Shown in pieces: positions 1-9,639 of a DNA stretch of 64,000 bases. This DNA comes from Alphaproteobacteria bacterium. Its GTDB lineage: Bacteria; Pseudomonadota; Alphaproteobacteria; Micavibrionales; Micavibrionaceae. How positions within the stretch are numbered: position 1 is the first letter of the stretch; every line of letters begins with the position of its first letter. The stretch spans positions 1 to 64,000 of the forward strand of contig JADLAT010000015.1 of the NCBI GenBank assembly GCA_020848095.1. The letters are read 5' to 3'. A program made the translations under genes and the position numbers. Below the pieces are notes generated by a model, which was given only the letters and a program-made list of their open reading frames with translations, had not been told where the DNA came from and did no database searches.

Positions 1-1615
1 CATCAAGTTCCGGTTCCTTCATGAGCCAATGCACCAGACGGCGCAGCAGCTCGGCATGCGGTCCGCCGCCTTTATAACCACGCGACCAGAGCCATATTTG
101 ATCACTGGCAATCTGGGCGGCGCGCCCCTCACCGACGCGGTCGAGAATAAGCAGGGGACGGCTGGCATTCCCGGTCATAAGCACATCGCCGCTTTTAAGG
201 GTGAGCCCGATCTGGCGCAGCCACGGCCCCCATTGCGGCGCGTCACCTGTGGTCTTTATCGTTTCCGTTTCTGTTTCCGGTGCGCCCCATGTTAATCCGC
301 GCGTAACCGGATGGATATTCCCCTTGGCACTGAAGCGCGGAAGGAAGGGACCATTCAGGACTTCACCCGTTGGCACTCCGGGCAGGATGGATTGAAGCGC
401 GGTATTATAGATTGAATCGCGCGAGGCGTAATCCGGGCCGCTAACCTCCAAAAATGCGCCCCCTTCGCGAACATAGCGCGCGATGTTCTCAAAATACTGA
501 TCGGGCAAAATCCGGTTAAGCCGGTAGCGGTCGAAAATAATGAGATCAAAATCATAAAGCTTGACCTCGAAAAGCTCCCGAAAGGGAAAGGCGATAAGCG
601 ACATTTCCGATGACGGGGTTGAATCTATCTTGTCCGGCTCCCGCAAAATTGTGAAATGGACAAGATCAACGCCGGGATCAGAGGTAAGAAGGTCGCGCCA
701 TGTGCGCCCGCCGGGATGAGGTCTGCCAGAGACCAAAAGTACACGCAAACGATCGCGCACACCTTGGAAATCCAGCACGGCACGATTATTTACAGTTGTT
801 ATTTCATGGCTTAAATCTTCAACTTTCAACTCAAAAATGTTCTGCCCCGCATGGGTGACGGGGATTTCCAGATGCTGCTCCTCACCCGTTTTAACAAAAA
901 AACTGCGTGTGGGCTGCCCGGCCTGCTTGAGGGTAACGCGGACATCTTCGCGCTCCTGCGCTTTTGCGCCGCTATCCATTATGCGGTATTTAATGCCCAG
1001 ATTCTGGCCGACAATACCGAAGGCGGGGGCCTCGATAACGGAAATTCTCCGGTCGCGCTCGTCCTTTTCACCGGTAAGAAAAACATGAACGGGGCCATAG
1101 ATATTTTGCAAAGTCTCAAGATCGGGCAGGTCATGCACCTGTCCATCGGTGACGAAGATAGCGCCGGCTCTGCGGTTCTCCGGAACATCGCCCAGAGTGT
1201 CCTCCAGCGTCTGAAAAAGATCCGTCCGGCTTGAAAGTTGCCCGTCTTTTGGGCCTTTGGCTACGCGGAGTTCGATATTCTCAAACCCGTTAATGGCGCT
1301 GCGAATGCTCTGAACGGCGGCGTTCGTCTGCGCGGTACGCTGGCCGAAATTCTGGCTGGCACTCTCATCAATAATAAGCGCGGCAATATCCGGAACGGCC
1401 TCCCGTTTTTCCACACGCAGAGCCGGGCCGGATAAAACAAAAAAGAACGCAGCAAGGCAGGCGGCGCGCCAGAAAAAGCTCTTCCGGGTATAAAAGAAAG
1501 AGGTCATCAGGATAAAAACGGCGAGCGCGAATAGAATATAAAGCCAAAGCGCGGGCAGCAATGGACTGAAATGCAGGCTGGTCGAGACGCCGGAGAAAAG
1601 GGACGGGAGATTCAT
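1..1615 (-). CDS. Membrane protein of a MoxR/DUF58/BatA operon, C-terminus cut by window edge
   Basis: The reading frame is open from an ATG at 1615 to the first base of the window, so at least 538 codons are present and the C-terminus lies outside. The N-terminus has two hydrophobic segments (about residues 20-37 and 46-60). A VWA-like stretch follows that begins with an Ile-Ile-Asp-Glu-Ser-Ala-Ser run, so the MIDAS-type D-x-S-x-S is only partly kept (D-E-S-A-S). Later parts look like the glutamine-amidotransferase-like fold common in these operons (FDRYRLNRILP, then a GGAFLEVSGPDY run). The start is two bases after the upstream TAA, which fits translational coupling. In many alphaproteobacteria a protein of this type is the last gene after moxR, DUF58 and a DUF4159 protein. 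Its job is not established; envelope stress or assembly chaperoning by the MoxR system is the usual inference. Confidence 0.8.
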   Translation of the reverse strand, partial: MNLPSLFSGVSTSLHFSPLLPALWLYILFALAVFILMTSFFYTRKSFFWRAACLAAFFFVLSGPALRVEKREAVPDIAALIIDESASQNFGQRTAQTNAAVQSIRSAINGFENIELRVAKGPKDGQLSSRTDLFQTLEDTLGDVPENRRAGAIFVTDGQVHDLPDLETLQNIYGPVHVFLTGEKDERDRRISVIEAPAFGIVGQNLGIKYRIMDSGAKAQEREDVRVTLKQAGQPTRSFFVKTGEEQHLEIPVTHAGQNIFELKVEDLSHEITTVNNRAVLDFQGVRDRLRVLLVSGRPHPGGRTWRDLLTSDPGVDLVHFTILREPDKIDSTPSSEMSLIAFPFRELFEVKLYDFDLIIFDRYRLNRILPDQYFENIARYVREGGAFLEVSGPDYASRDSIYNTALQSILPGVPTGEVLNGPFLPRFSAKGNIHPVTRGLTWGAPETETETIKTTGDAPQWGPWLRQIGLTLKSGDVLMTGNASRPLLILDRVGEGRAAQIASDQIWLWSRGYKGGGPHAELLRRLVHWLMKEPELD

Positions 1616-1617
1616 GT

Positions 1618-4338
1618 TTATTTCCCCAGCCTTTCCAGAATATACGGCACATGAACCTGATCGGCTTTATAATTACCGGTCAGGGCGTAGAGAATAAAGT
1701 TGATTCCGGCGCGCAGGGAAATCTCCGCCTCACGTCCGTTTTGTACATTATATCTGCGGATTTTGTGGGTGGCCGGATTTATGCTCGCCCATGCACCGGC
1801 CCAGTCATTGCCGCCGATAATCACGGAGGAAACGCCGTCTCGACCGTTCAGGCTTTGTTGCTCAACCCAGATCGCGCCGTTATGCCGCCCGGGAAAATTA
1901 TCGAGCAGATAAAAGGACCGGCCCAGAACATGACCTTCAGGCAAGGGCGCAAGCGGAGGAATGTCCAGCCCCGCGAGGGCTTTACGCAAAAGGGGGCTGC
2001 CTGTGCTGTCACCGGGATCGCCATTGCGCGTGTCTATGAGGATTGTTCCGCCGTGGTTCAGATAAGATTGCAGATTTTGAACGGCGGCGGCGCTTGGTTT
2101 TGTCTGCTCCGGGCTAAGCGCCCAGTACAAAAGCGGAAAGAATGAAAGCTCATCATGTTCCGGATCAACGGCGGCCACGCCCAGAGGCTCGGCTGACGTG
2201 CGCTCACCCAAAACGGCGGCCAGTGTTTCAAGCCCCTTCTGGTTCTGCGCATCCAGAGCAGCATTTCCGGTTTTGATATAGGCCAGATGTAACCCGCCGG
2301 CATAGGTTACGGCGTCCTGTGCCTGGGCGGGCAGGGCGCTGAGAAGGCCGATCAGAAGCACGAAATGAGCGGCTCGGCGCAATCTTGTCGGAAGCCGCCC
2401 GTTGAAGGAGAGCAAAATAACAACCAGCGTATCCAGCAGGAATAAAAGCAAGGCCGCGCTCAGCAGCGCAGGCAGAAGATCTTTTTCCTGCACGCCGCTT
2501 AAATTCCCGCTATCTGAAACGGCATCGAGAGACCGCAGCCGAACAGGGGCATCCAGATGATCGCCCAGATTAAGCGCCTTTTGCAGGCCGCCCTTCCCGT
2601 AAAGGCCGGGTGGATGTTCCGGCCTTGGTATAACGGCATCAAAATCTGCGGCATCAATGGGCTGGACTTCGGCGCCGGGCGGGTGGAGCGCCCCGAAGCC
2701 ATCCAGAATTTTACCGGGTTGCGCCATACCGTTATGCAGGATTTGTTCTTTAAGACCCTGCCCGGAGAGTTTGAGAATGCGTTTGAGAATTTCCACATAC
2801 AGACCCGATAAGGCAAGAGTGCTCCAGGCGGGAGAGGCGCTGGTATGAACCATGACCAGCATTCCGGCCCCCAGCGGCGCGGCGGTAATGAGCGGGGTGC
2901 CATCTTCCATCTGCGCCCAGATCTCCAGCCCCGGCGCATCGGGCGTTTTCGGCAGGATCTGTTCCCGCACCACGATGTCATCGGGTATGCTCAGGCCGTA
3001 AAGCGGGCTGTTATTTTGAAAGGGCGAAAGGTGCAAGGGCTTATCCCAGCTGAGGGATCCCTCAAGCGTTCGCGCGGCGGCGCGTAAGGGAACGGGCGTT
3101 AAGGATACGGATTGATGCTCCCGCGTCATATTGGGCCCCGCAAACCGGAGGAGTAAACCGCCGCCCCGCACCCATTCATCCAGCGCATTGAGATGCTCGC
3201 CGGGCATTGCGCCAATATCGGGCAGGATGATCAGGGCGGGTTTATGCGCCAGAATTTCGTCCAGTGTGCCGGTCGTAAGGCTGGCGTAGGGCTCCAGCGC
3301 CTTTTGAAGGTAGAAACTATCCTCAGCCAGCATGCGGGTTTGGCCGGCATCCTGCGCCGCCAGAATGCCCACATTTTTGCGCCCGCCCGCCATATCCATA
3401 AGATAAAGAGCCTGCGCGCCCTTTACGCCAGCAATCCGGTAGCCAGCGGCGTGATTTTGTAAGGATTCCGGCAGATCGGTAAAGAGGATTTCAGCGGATT
3501 TACCCTGCGCATGAAAGTCCGCTAGGCGCTCATCGATAACCTGCTGACGCTCATTCAGCAGCTGAATAGTGGCAGACGGTAGATTGCCCGCGCTCTCAAC
3601 ACGGACTGAGAGCGTCTGGCCCGCCGCGGTGCCGGCCTTGAGCAGGGGCGGTAAATCCTGATCCTGCGGTTTGAGAAGAGCCAATGGCCCGGCAGAGGCC
3701 AGAATCTGCGCCAGTTTTTCGGCGCCGGGTTTTTCCAGACCATCCGAAAGCCAGAGCGTTTCGCCCTTGAATGCGCGGTTGTGTTTATCTGCCTCTAGAA
3801 AATGTGCAAGCGCCGCAAGGTCGTTTTCCCACGGCACGGGCTTGAGGGCTTTCAGAAGGGAAAGAGCCTCCCCCGCGCCCATTGGCGCAGCGCCGGAAAT
3901 ACGCTTTTGCGGCGTTGATTCGGGCGCGGTGGTGAGGAGCGTTACCGTCTGTTGCTGCCGCCCCGCCTGCGCAATTCGTGCTTGGGCGGCATCCATGAGC
4001 GCATCCCAGTTTTGCGCGCTGGCCCAGCCGTTATCAATAACGAGGCGGAGAGGTTGCACCTGGGTTATCGGGCTATTTTTCGGATTAATAACAGGGTGTG
4101 CCAGCGCCAGCAGCAGCAAGGTCGCCATGAGCAGGCGCAGCAATAAAATCCACCATGGCGTGTGACTGGGTGTTTTGCTCTGCGGCTCCAGCCCCTGCAA
4201 AAAGCGAATAGCGGGAAAGCGAAGGAGGCGCGGCGCGGGCGGCATGACCCGCAGCAGAAAATACAGCGCAGGCAGCCCGGCCAGCGCCGTAAGCGCCCAG
4301 GGATTAAGAAAAACAAGATTGCCGAATAATCCGCCCAT
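1618..4338 (-). CDS. BatA N-terminal / DUF4159 domain membrane protein
   Basis: A 906-residue protein. Residues 1-85 form the BatA-type N-terminus: a hydrophobic segment near 10-30, an RLLRFPAIRFLQGL stretch, and a second membrane segment near 63-82. A degenerate VWA region follows (LRLVIDNGWAS), where the metal-binding D-x-S-x-S is lost. Around residues 610-670 there are two further membrane segments. The C-terminal 230 residues begin at TYAGGLHLAYIKTGN and match the DUF4159 family, including the GGTILIDTRNGDPG loop. The gene sits three bases after DUF58 and directly before the next membrane protein, so the four genes form one transcription unit. The family is known from MoxR clusters but has no proven biochemical role. 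The large periplasmic part between the membrane segments suggests it acts at the cell envelope. Confidence 0.88.
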   Translation of the reverse strand: MGGLFGNLVFLNPWALTALAGLPALYFLLRVMPPAPRLLRFPAIRFLQGLEPQSKTPSHTPWWILLLRLLMATLLLLALAHPVINPKNSPITQVQPLRLVIDNGWASAQNWDALMDAAQARIAQAGRQQQTVTLLTTAPESTPQKRISGAAPMGAGEALSLLKALKPVPWENDLAALAHFLEADKHNRAFKGETLWLSDGLEKPGAEKLAQILASAGPLALLKPQDQDLPPLLKAGTAAGQTLSVRVESAGNLPSATIQLLNERQQVIDERLADFHAQGKSAEILFTDLPESLQNHAAGYRIAGVKGAQALYLMDMAGGRKNVGILAAQDAGQTRMLAEDSFYLQKALEPYASLTTGTLDEILAHKPALIILPDIGAMPGEHLNALDEWVRGGGLLLRFAGPNMTREHQSVSLTPVPLRAAARTLEGSLSWDKPLHLSPFQNNSPLYGLSIPDDIVVREQILPKTPDAPGLEIWAQMEDGTPLITAAPLGAGMLVMVHTSASPAWSTLALSGLYVEILKRILKLSGQGLKEQILHNGMAQPGKILDGFGALHPPGAEVQPIDAADFDAVIPRPEHPPGLYGKGGLQKALNLGDHLDAPVRLRSLDAVSDSGNLSGVQEKDLLPALLSAALLLFLLDTLVVILLSFNGRLPTRLRRAAHFVLLIGLLSALPAQAQDAVTYAGGLHLAYIKTGNAALDAQNQKGLETLAAVLGERTSAEPLGVAAVDPEHDELSFFPLLYWALSPEQTKPSAAAVQNLQSYLNHGGTILIDTRNGDPGDSTGSPLLRKALAGLDIPPLAPLPEGHVLGRSFYLLDNFPGRHNGAIWVEQQSLNGRDGVSSVIIGGNDWAGAWASINPATHKIRRYNVQNGREAEISLRAGINFILYALTGNYKADQVHVPYILERLGK

Positions 4339-4341
4339 ATC

Positions 4342-5226
4342 TTAGATTGTCCCGCTTTTGTGAATATGAGCGGCGCGCGTAATGAGGTCGCGCAGAATCA
4401 GCACCGGGTCTTCATCCGTGCGGCAAAGCCGGTGCCGCCACCCCATTTTAAGGCATAGATCTCGAATTTTTTCGATATGCGCCAAAATACGCGCGTTATA
4501 GGCGGTGGCGATATCGGCGGCATTTTCACTGAGATGGCTGTCCGTACCCTCCATATTCTCAAAGCGCATGCGCCCCTTATAAGGCAGGGTGATTTCCGCC
4601 GGGTCGAGGATTTGAAGCATCCAGCCGTTATGTGTGCGCCCGTCAAGCGGCGCAAGGTTTTTTGTAAGCGTTTCAGAAGGCTCCAGAAAATCACTCAGGA
4701 GATAACACCCCGCATGAGAGGGGATAGCGGCCAGTGCCGCAGAGGCCGGTGTGTCTTCCGCGGTCTCCAGCAACAGATGCTCAAAACTCTGCAGGGTTTT
4801 TTCGGAGTGACCGGGGCGCTGCCGTCCGGCGTAAGCGATCATCTCCCCCTCGCGGCTATAGAGCAGCGCAAGGGTCAGGGCGAGCAAATTGGCAAACTCT
4901 TTCTTGGAGGGCAGGGCGCTTTGAGATTTAAAATCCATGCCCTGATTTCCAGCAACCCAGAAAAAAATACTTTGCGCCTTGTGCTGTTCTTTCTCCCGGA
5001 CGAAGACCCGGTCAGTTTTAGCGCTTTGCCGCCAGTCGATAGCCTGCGGCTGGTCGCCCGGTCGGTATTCCCGAAACTGCCAGAAGGATTCCCCGCCGCC
5101 CGCGCGGCGCCGGGGATGTGGTCCATGCAGAACGTGAAATGCCGTTTGCAAGGCTGCCGCCCGTAAGGACGGAAGGCGCGCGCTCAGTGTTTCGGCATTC
5201 TTCCGCAATGGAAAAAAGGGTTTCAT
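4342..5226 (-). CDS. DUF58 domain protein
   Basis: A 294-residue protein. The DUF58 signature is clear near residues 43-75: GGGESFWQFREYRPGD, then IDWRQSAKTDRVFVREKE. It lacks the N-terminal membrane anchor that many DUF58 proteins have, so it is probably soluble and shorter than average. A VWA-like fold usually follows the signature, and the C-terminal half here is compatible with one. The start codon overlaps the moxR stop in an ATGA, showing translational coupling. DUF58 proteins are regular partners of MoxR AAA ATPases, where the ATPase is thought to remodel VWA-containing client proteins. The exact function is unknown. Confidence 0.9.
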   Translation of the reverse strand: MKPFFPLRKNAETLSARLPSLRAAALQTAFHVLHGPHPRRRAGGGESFWQFREYRPGDQPQAIDWRQSAKTDRVFVREKEQHKAQSIFFWVAGNQGMDFKSQSALPSKKEFANLLALTLALLYSREGEMIAYAGRQRPGHSEKTLQSFEHLLLETAEDTPASAALAAIPSHAGCYLLSDFLEPSETLTKNLAPLDGRTHNGWMLQILDPAEITLPYKGRMRFENMEGTDSHLSENAADIATAYNARILAHIEKIRDLCLKMGWRHRLCRTDEDPVLILRDLITRAAHIHKSGTI

Positions 5227-6236
5227 AACGTTTGTACAAGCTTTTCAATGACAGCTGTTTTGCTTAAGCCTTCGGCCTGTGCGCCATAGGTAATCGCCAT
5301 GCGGTGTTGTAATACGGGCACGGCCAGCGCCTGCACATCGTCGATGGACGGGGTGGTTCGCCCATCCAAAAGCGCACGGGCGCGGGCGGTCAGCATGAGG
5401 GCCTGAGAAGCGCGCGGTCCGGGGGCCCAGCTTACAAATTCATTAATGAAAGAGGGTGCATCCGGGCCGGGCCGGGCGCTGCGCACCAGTTTAAGGATGG
5501 AATCCACCACCTTTTCACCTATGGGCATGGCGCGGACAAGCTCCTGAATTTTCAAAAGCTCTTTCGCGCTCAAGACCGGCTTTGTTTTCTCCGGCTTCCC
5601 GGTGGTGGTCGCCAGCAAGATGGCGCGTTCAGCCTGTTCATCAGGATAGGCAACGTCAATTTGCATCATGAACCGGTCAAGCTGGGCCTCGGGCAGGGGG
5701 TATGTCCCCTCTTGCTCAATGGGATTTTGCGTGGCCATAACGTGAAAGGGGCTGGGCAGGGCATGCGTTTTGCCGCCCGCGCTGATGGTGTGTTCCTGCA
5801 TCGCCTGAAGCAGCGCCGATTGCGTCCGGGGCGAGGCGCGGTTTATCTCATCAGCCATCAATAATTGCGCAAAGACCGGACCGGGAATAAACCGGAAGCT
5901 GCGCCGTCCTTTTTCACCATCCTCCAGAACTTCAGAGCCCAGAATATCGGCGGGCATAAGGTCCGGCGTACATTGAATACGGTTGGAAGATAGCCCCAGA
6001 ACATGAGCCGTTGTTTCCACCAGCAGGGTTTTAGCCAGCCCCGGAACGCCGATCAGAAGAACATGCCCGCCACTGGCCAGCGTCACCAGCGTATGCTCAA
6101 CAACGCTGCTCTGGCCGATGATGATGCGCTCAATTTCGGCTTTGGCGGCGCTCAGGCTTTTTGCCGCCTCGGCAAAATAGGAATCGGATGGGGCGGGACT
6201 GGTCGTGGGCGGGGTCGTTGCGGGGGCTTTGCTCAC
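5223..6236 (-). CDS. MoxR-family AAA+ ATPase
   Basis: A 337-residue AAA_3/MoxR ATPase. The Walker A is GVPGLAKT at residues 63-70, where Ala replaces the usual Gly before Lys-Thr as is normal in this family. The Walker B is LLMADEIN at 124-131, followed by the RASPRTQSALLQAMQE block; a sensor-1 region (VMATQNPIEQEGTYPLPEAQLDRF) is also present. The start is a GTG at 6236 with an AGGAG about ten bases upstream. It heads the operon with DUF58 and the BatA-like genes. MoxR ATPases act as chaperones for VWA-domain or metalloprotein partners in the cytoplasm; the client here is not known. The divergent neighbour is the CCA-adding enzyme gene, about 70 bases away. Confidence 0.93.
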   Translation of the reverse strand: MSKAPATTPPTTSPAPSDSYFAEAAKSLSAAKAEIERIIIGQSSVVEHTLVTLASGGHVLLIGVPGLAKTLLVETTAHVLGLSSNRIQCTPDLMPADILGSEVLEDGEKGRRSFRFIPGPVFAQLLMADEINRASPRTQSALLQAMQEHTISAGGKTHALPSPFHVMATQNPIEQEGTYPLPEAQLDRFMMQIDVAYPDEQAERAILLATTTGKPEKTKPVLSAKELLKIQELVRAMPIGEKVVDSILKLVRSARPGPDAPSFINEFVSWAPGPRASQALMLTARARALLDGRTTPSIDDVQALAVPVLQHRMAITYGAQAEGLSKTAVIEKLVQTL

Positions 6237-6308
6237 CTTGAAACTCCTGTTTGGTATGCGAATAATGTTATATTAAGAGTATTTGCAGCTTTTGAAAGAC
6301 GCTTTGCA

Positions 6309-7538
6309 ATGATTGCACAAGGAAAAAATCAATCTGGGGATGGAAACGGGCATGGCTTTGCGCCTGTGATGGTTCTTGGAAATCAGGATTGGATTGAGTC
6401 TCCGGAAACGCGCGCCGTTATGGCGGCGCTGGGGGCTGGGCAAGCTTTGTTCGTTGGTGGGTGCGTGCGCAATGCGGTCCTGGGTACGGCTGCGGGCGAT
6501 GTGGATATCGCCACGACAAGAGAGCCGCAGGAAATCATGCAGCGTCTGCGCCAAGCGGGCATCAAGGCGATTCCAACCGGGATAGATCATGGCACCGTGA
6601 CGGCGGTTGTTGGTGAGCGATCATACGAAATCACAACGCTGCGCCGGGATGTTGAAACCGATGGAAGGCGCGCTGTGGTGGCCTTTACCGCCGATTGGCG
6701 CGAGGATGCCCTGCGCCGGGATTTCACGATAAATACGCTGCTGGCTGATATGCAGGGCCGCGTTTTTGATCCGCTGGGGACGGGGCTGGCCGATGCGCAA
6801 GCCGGGCGGATTATTTTTGTGGGCGATGCCGCGGCGCGTATCGCAGAGGATGCCTTGCGGATTTTACGATTCTTTCGGTTCTACGGATTATATGCTCAAG
6901 GCGCGCCGGATAAGGAGGCGCTGGCGGCTTGCCGGGCAGCGGCGGCGCAAATTGATACGCTTTCGCGGGAGCGCGTGACGCAGGAGTTTTTAAAAATTTT
7001 GAGCGCGGATAATGCTCATGTTGTTCTTGATTTAATGCTTAATAGCAAAGTGTTAAGCGATATTCTTAAGCCATTTAGTGATGAGGGCCTCTTTGAGCGC
7101 CTTTGTGTATTACAGCATCGTTATAATGCCCCGTCTTTGGCTGCGCGGCTGTACGCTCTGGGCGGATTTGATAAAGACGACCTGCAAAAAATAGAAGAAA
7201 AAATAATATTTACCAGTAGTTTAAAAAAAGAAATTAAAGAAATTTCTAAAGTAAGCTTGTTATCTGCTTCGCCGCATGAGCATGCCATAAAAACAGAAAT
7301 CTATCGGCATGGCCGGATGGCTGTAATGCAAGCATTGTTGATCGCGGTTTCGAAACGAATCGTGCCGGAAAGTGAGGTCGGGCGGGCGCTGCCCCTCATC
7401 CGAAATTGGGAGATTCCCAAATTCCCGGTCTCGGGCGCAGATTTAATCGCGCAGGGCATGTCATCCGGACCGGCCTTGGGGCATAAGCTCAAAGAGCTTG
7501 AGGATGCATGGGTAAGAGCTGGTTTTACGATGCCCTAG
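6309..7538 (+). CDS. cca: CCA tRNA nucleotidyltransferase
   Basis: Class II CCA-adding polymerase, about 409 residues, which builds or repairs the 3' CCA of tRNAs from CTP and ATP. The nucleotidyltransferase motif is present as LFVGGCVRNAVLG followed by GDVDIATT, which carries the catalytic carboxylates (D-x-D). The template region appears as RRDFTINTLLAD, then EDALRILRFFRFYG, all typical of the family. The frame is open upstream into moxR, but homologues begin close to the DWIESPETRAVMAAL stretch. I therefore choose the ATG at 6309; an ATG at 6369 is also possible. Neither has a strong ribosome binding site. The C-terminal 100 residues are more A+T rich and diverged. Confidence 0.92.
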   Translation: MIAQGKNQSGDGNGHGFAPVMVLGNQDWIESPETRAVMAALGAGQALFVGGCVRNAVLGTAAGDVDIATTREPQEIMQRLRQAGIKAIPTGIDHGTVTAVVGERSYEITTLRRDVETDGRRAVVAFTADWREDALRRDFTINTLLADMQGRVFDPLGTGLADAQAGRIIFVGDAAARIAEDALRILRFFRFYGLYAQGAPDKEALAACRAAAAQIDTLSRERVTQEFLKILSADNAHVVLDLMLNSKVLSDILKPFSDEGLFERLCVLQHRYNAPSLAARLYALGGFDKDDLQKIEEKIIFTSSLKKEIKEISKVSLLSASPHEHAIKTEIYRHGRMAVMQALLIAVSKRIVPESEVGRALPLIRNWEIPKFPVSGADLIAQGMSSGPALGHKLKELEDAWVRAGFTMP

Positions 7539-7548
7539 CGGTGGCAGC

Positions 7549-8442
7549 TTAAGGCCATTTGACCTCAGGCGGCATGGACATGAGGATGGCTTCTGTATTA
7601 CCGCCGGTTTGCAGGCCAAATTGCGTCCCGCGGTCATAAAGCAGGTTGTATTCTACGTAGCGCCCGCGCCGGATGAGCTGAAACTCACGCTCATCCTCTG
7701 TCCAGCTCTTGTTCATATGCGCCCGCACGATTTGCGGATAAATGGCCAGAAAAGTTTTCCCGACATCTTTGGTAAAGGCAAAATCGGCTTCCCATCCGCC
7801 GTTTTCATGGTTGGAAGATTCGAGATAATCATAGAAAATACCGCCTACGCCCCGCGTTTCCTTCCGGTGCGGCAAATAGAAATAGCGGTCGCACCAGTTT
7901 TTATATTCCTCGTAATAAGCGGGGTTATGCCGGTCGCAGCACTCTTTCAGGGCTTTATGAAAGGCGCTTGTGTCAGCAGGATTTGGGAATATGGGCGTGA
8001 GGTCCGCGCCTCCACCAAACCAGCTTTTTGAGGTTACGATCATGCGCGTATTCATGTGAACGGCGGGAACCAGCGGTGAGTGCATATGCGCAACAAGCGA
8101 AATTCCTCCGGCCCAAAACGCGCCGTCATTATCTTTTGCTCCCGGAATTTTATCGGCGAACGCTTCGGAGAACTGGCCGTGTACGGTAGAAATATTAACG
8201 CCGATTTTCTCAAAAACCCGCCCGCGCAGGATCGATATTTCTCCGCCGCCCTTAAGGACACTCCCCGTTTCATTGGGACTGTCTTCGGAATTACGTGTCC
8301 AGAGTGTGCGCTCGAAACGTCCGGGCGGCAGGGATGCTTTATTACTGCCCGTGAGTTCGTCCTCGATCTTTTCAAATTCGGCGCAGATTGAGTCCCTTAG
8401 TTCACGGAACCACGCGGCGGCGAGGTCTTTTTTCTCTGTCAT
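7549..8442 (-). CDS. hemF: Oxygen-dependent coproporphyrinogen III oxidase
   Basis: A 297-residue HemF, the usual length. It oxidatively decarboxylates coproporphyrinogen III to protoporphyrinogen IX with O2 during haem synthesis in the cytosol. Family blocks are easy to see: [41 protein letters not shown] (metal-site His and Asp), and the C-terminal [20 protein letters not shown] with [14 protein letters not shown]. The start overlaps the trmL stop as ATGA. The position next to the bc1 complex genes suits a haem supply role in aerobic respiration, although the two units are divergently transcribed. It converges on cca with about ten bases between stops. Confidence 0.96.
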   Translation of the reverse strand: MTEKKDLAAAWFRELRDSICAEFEKIEDELTGSNKASLPPGRFERTLWTRNSEDSPNETGSVLKGGGEISILRGRVFEKIGVNISTVHGQFSEAFADKIPGAKDNDGAFWAGGISLVAHMHSPLVPAVHMNTRMIVTSKSWFGGGADLTPIFPNPADTSAFHKALKECCDRHNPAYYEEYKNWCDRYFYLPHRKETRGVGGIFYDYLESSNHENGGWEADFAFTKDVGKTFLAIYPQIVRAHMNKSWTEDEREFQLIRRGRYVEYNLLYDRGTQFGLQTGGNTEAILMSMPPEVKWP

Positions 8443-8894
8443 GCTTTAATCTCTCGTGTCTGGCGCAGGGCTTCCCCCAAAATCATGGCGGTCGCATTGA
8501 TAACGTTCAGGGAGCGAAGACCGGGACGAAGGGGAATGGTGACGCGCGCGCTGGCCGCATTGTGAATATCTTCAGGAACGCCGCTGCTCTCGCTCCCTGC
8601 CAGAAGGATATCGCCAGCCTGAAACTGGAAATCGGTGTAGGGTTCGGCAGTTTTTGTTGTCATCAGGATAATCCGTCGTCCGGGGTTCTGGCTGTTAAAA
8701 TCCTGCCATGATGAGAATCTTTTGTAATCGGCTTTTGTTATATAGTCCATTGCCGAGAGACGGATTTTCTTCTCATTCCACGGGAAGGCGCAGGGCTCTA
8801 TGATGTTCAGTCGCACGCCCAGACAGGCGCAAAGCCGGAGCGCCGCACCGACATTCTGCGGGATGTCCGGCTGATAAAGTGCAACGTCGATCAT
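8439..8894 (-). CDS. trmL: tRNA (cytidine(34)/uridine(34)-2'-O)-methyltransferase
   Basis: A 151-residue SPOUT methyltransferase. The knot motifs are visible: [20 protein letters not shown] at the N-terminus, [11 protein letters not shown] in the middle and [23 protein letters not shown] at the end. This pattern and length match TrmL, which 2'-O-methylates the wobble base of certain leucine tRNAs. The gene begins at an ATG about 155 bases from petA on the other strand and overlaps hemF by four bases. The trmL|petA divergence is common in alphaproteobacteria. Confidence 0.93.
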   Translation of the reverse strand: MIDVALYQPDIPQNVGAALRLCACLGVRLNIIEPCAFPWNEKKIRLSAMDYITKADYKRFSSWQDFNSQNPGRRIILMTTKTAEPYTDFQFQAGDILLAGSESSGVPEDIHNAASARVTIPLRPGLRSLNVINATAMILGEALRQTREIKA

Positions 8895-8971
8895 GGGCCC
8901 TCCGGAGGCTGTGGATGTTTTTTATCTGTAGAAACGAAGAATTTTATTTCTACCCTCTGGATAGAGAAGGG

Positions 8972-9000
8972 TTGATTGTTTATAAAGGGAAAAGTAAAAC
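8972..9000 (+). promoter_or_regulatory. Possible promoter for petABC
   Basis: A TTGATT at 8972-8977 is separated by 17 bases from TAAAAC at 8995-9000. Each matches the sigma-70 consensus at four of six positions. It lies about 50 bases before the petA start in the only gap between trmL and petA. Spacing is ideal but the hexamers are weak, so this is a tentative call. Confidence 0.3.
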
Positions 9001-9050
9001 CTTCTTCAGATTAAATGAAACCTCTCACGAATTTTTGATAAGTTGGTACG

Positions 9051-9614
9051 ATGACAGCAGATAGCAAAACGCATGGCGCCCCCCCCGAAGACGGCCATGA
9101 GGGCGAGACCCGCCGCGATTTTCTCTACCTATCCGGAGCGGCCTTTGGTGCTGTCGGGGCGGCTTGTGCCGCCGCGCCGCTGATTAATTCGCTTAACCCG
9201 GCAAAAGATACGCTGGCGCTGGCCTCTATTGAGGTGGATATCAGCCAGATCCCGTTGGGGGAAGCCAGAACGGTTATGTGGCGGGGGAAGCCCGTCTTTG
9301 TGCGTCACCGCACGCCCGAGGAAATAGAAGAAGCCAAGGATACAGATATAGCGGTTTTGGGCGATAAGCAGCCGGATTCGGACCGGGTAAAAAAACCGGA
9401 ATGGTTGATCGTTGTTGGTATATGCACACATCTGGGGTGTGTTCCGGTAGGCCAGAAAATGACTGAAGAGCGCGGTGATTTCGGTGGATGGTTCTGTCCG
9501 TGTCATGGTTCGCATTACGATACATCCGGGCGCATTCGCAAGGGGCCAGCGCCAAAGAATCTTGCCGTCCCGCCATACGTATTTGTCAGCGACACGGTTG
9601 TCCGTATCGGTTAA
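9051..9614 (+). CDS. petA: Ubiquinol-cytochrome c reductase iron-sulfur (Rieske) subunit
   Basis: A 187-residue Rieske protein of the bc1 complex. The twin-arginine motif [10 protein letters not shown] at residues 20-29 is followed by a hydrophobic anchor ([16 protein letters not shown]), as expected for Tat-dependent insertion of the folded cluster domain. The cluster boxes are CTHLGC (C125, H127, C130) and CPCHGSH (C149, C151, H152). The 2Fe-2S ligands are therefore C125, H127, C149 and H152, with a C130-C151 disulfide. It accepts an electron from ubiquinol at the Qo site and passes it to cytochrome c1. It is first in the petABC operon, 25 bases before petB. Confidence 0.97.
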   Translation: MTADSKTHGAPPEDGHEGETRRDFLYLSGAAFGAVGAACAAAPLINSLNPAKDTLALASIEVDISQIPLGEARTVMWRGKPVFVRHRTPEEIEEAKDTDIAVLGDKQPDSDRVKKPEWLIVVGICTHLGCVPVGQKMTEERGDFGGWFCPCHGSHYDTSGRIRKGPAPKNLAVPPYVFVSDTVVRIG

Positions 9615-9639
9615 AAAGATATTTCAGGAGTTATAAGTT

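Noticed and set aside
6003-6308. N-terminal extension of the CCA-adding enzyme
   Set aside because: The frame is open back to 6003 but overlaps moxR on the other strand, and homologous sequence begins only near 6369; the extra codons are not supported.
8879-9064. A 61-residue frame overlapping trmL and petA starts
   Set aside because: It begins inside trmL, overlaps petA and has no ribosome site or recognisable motif.
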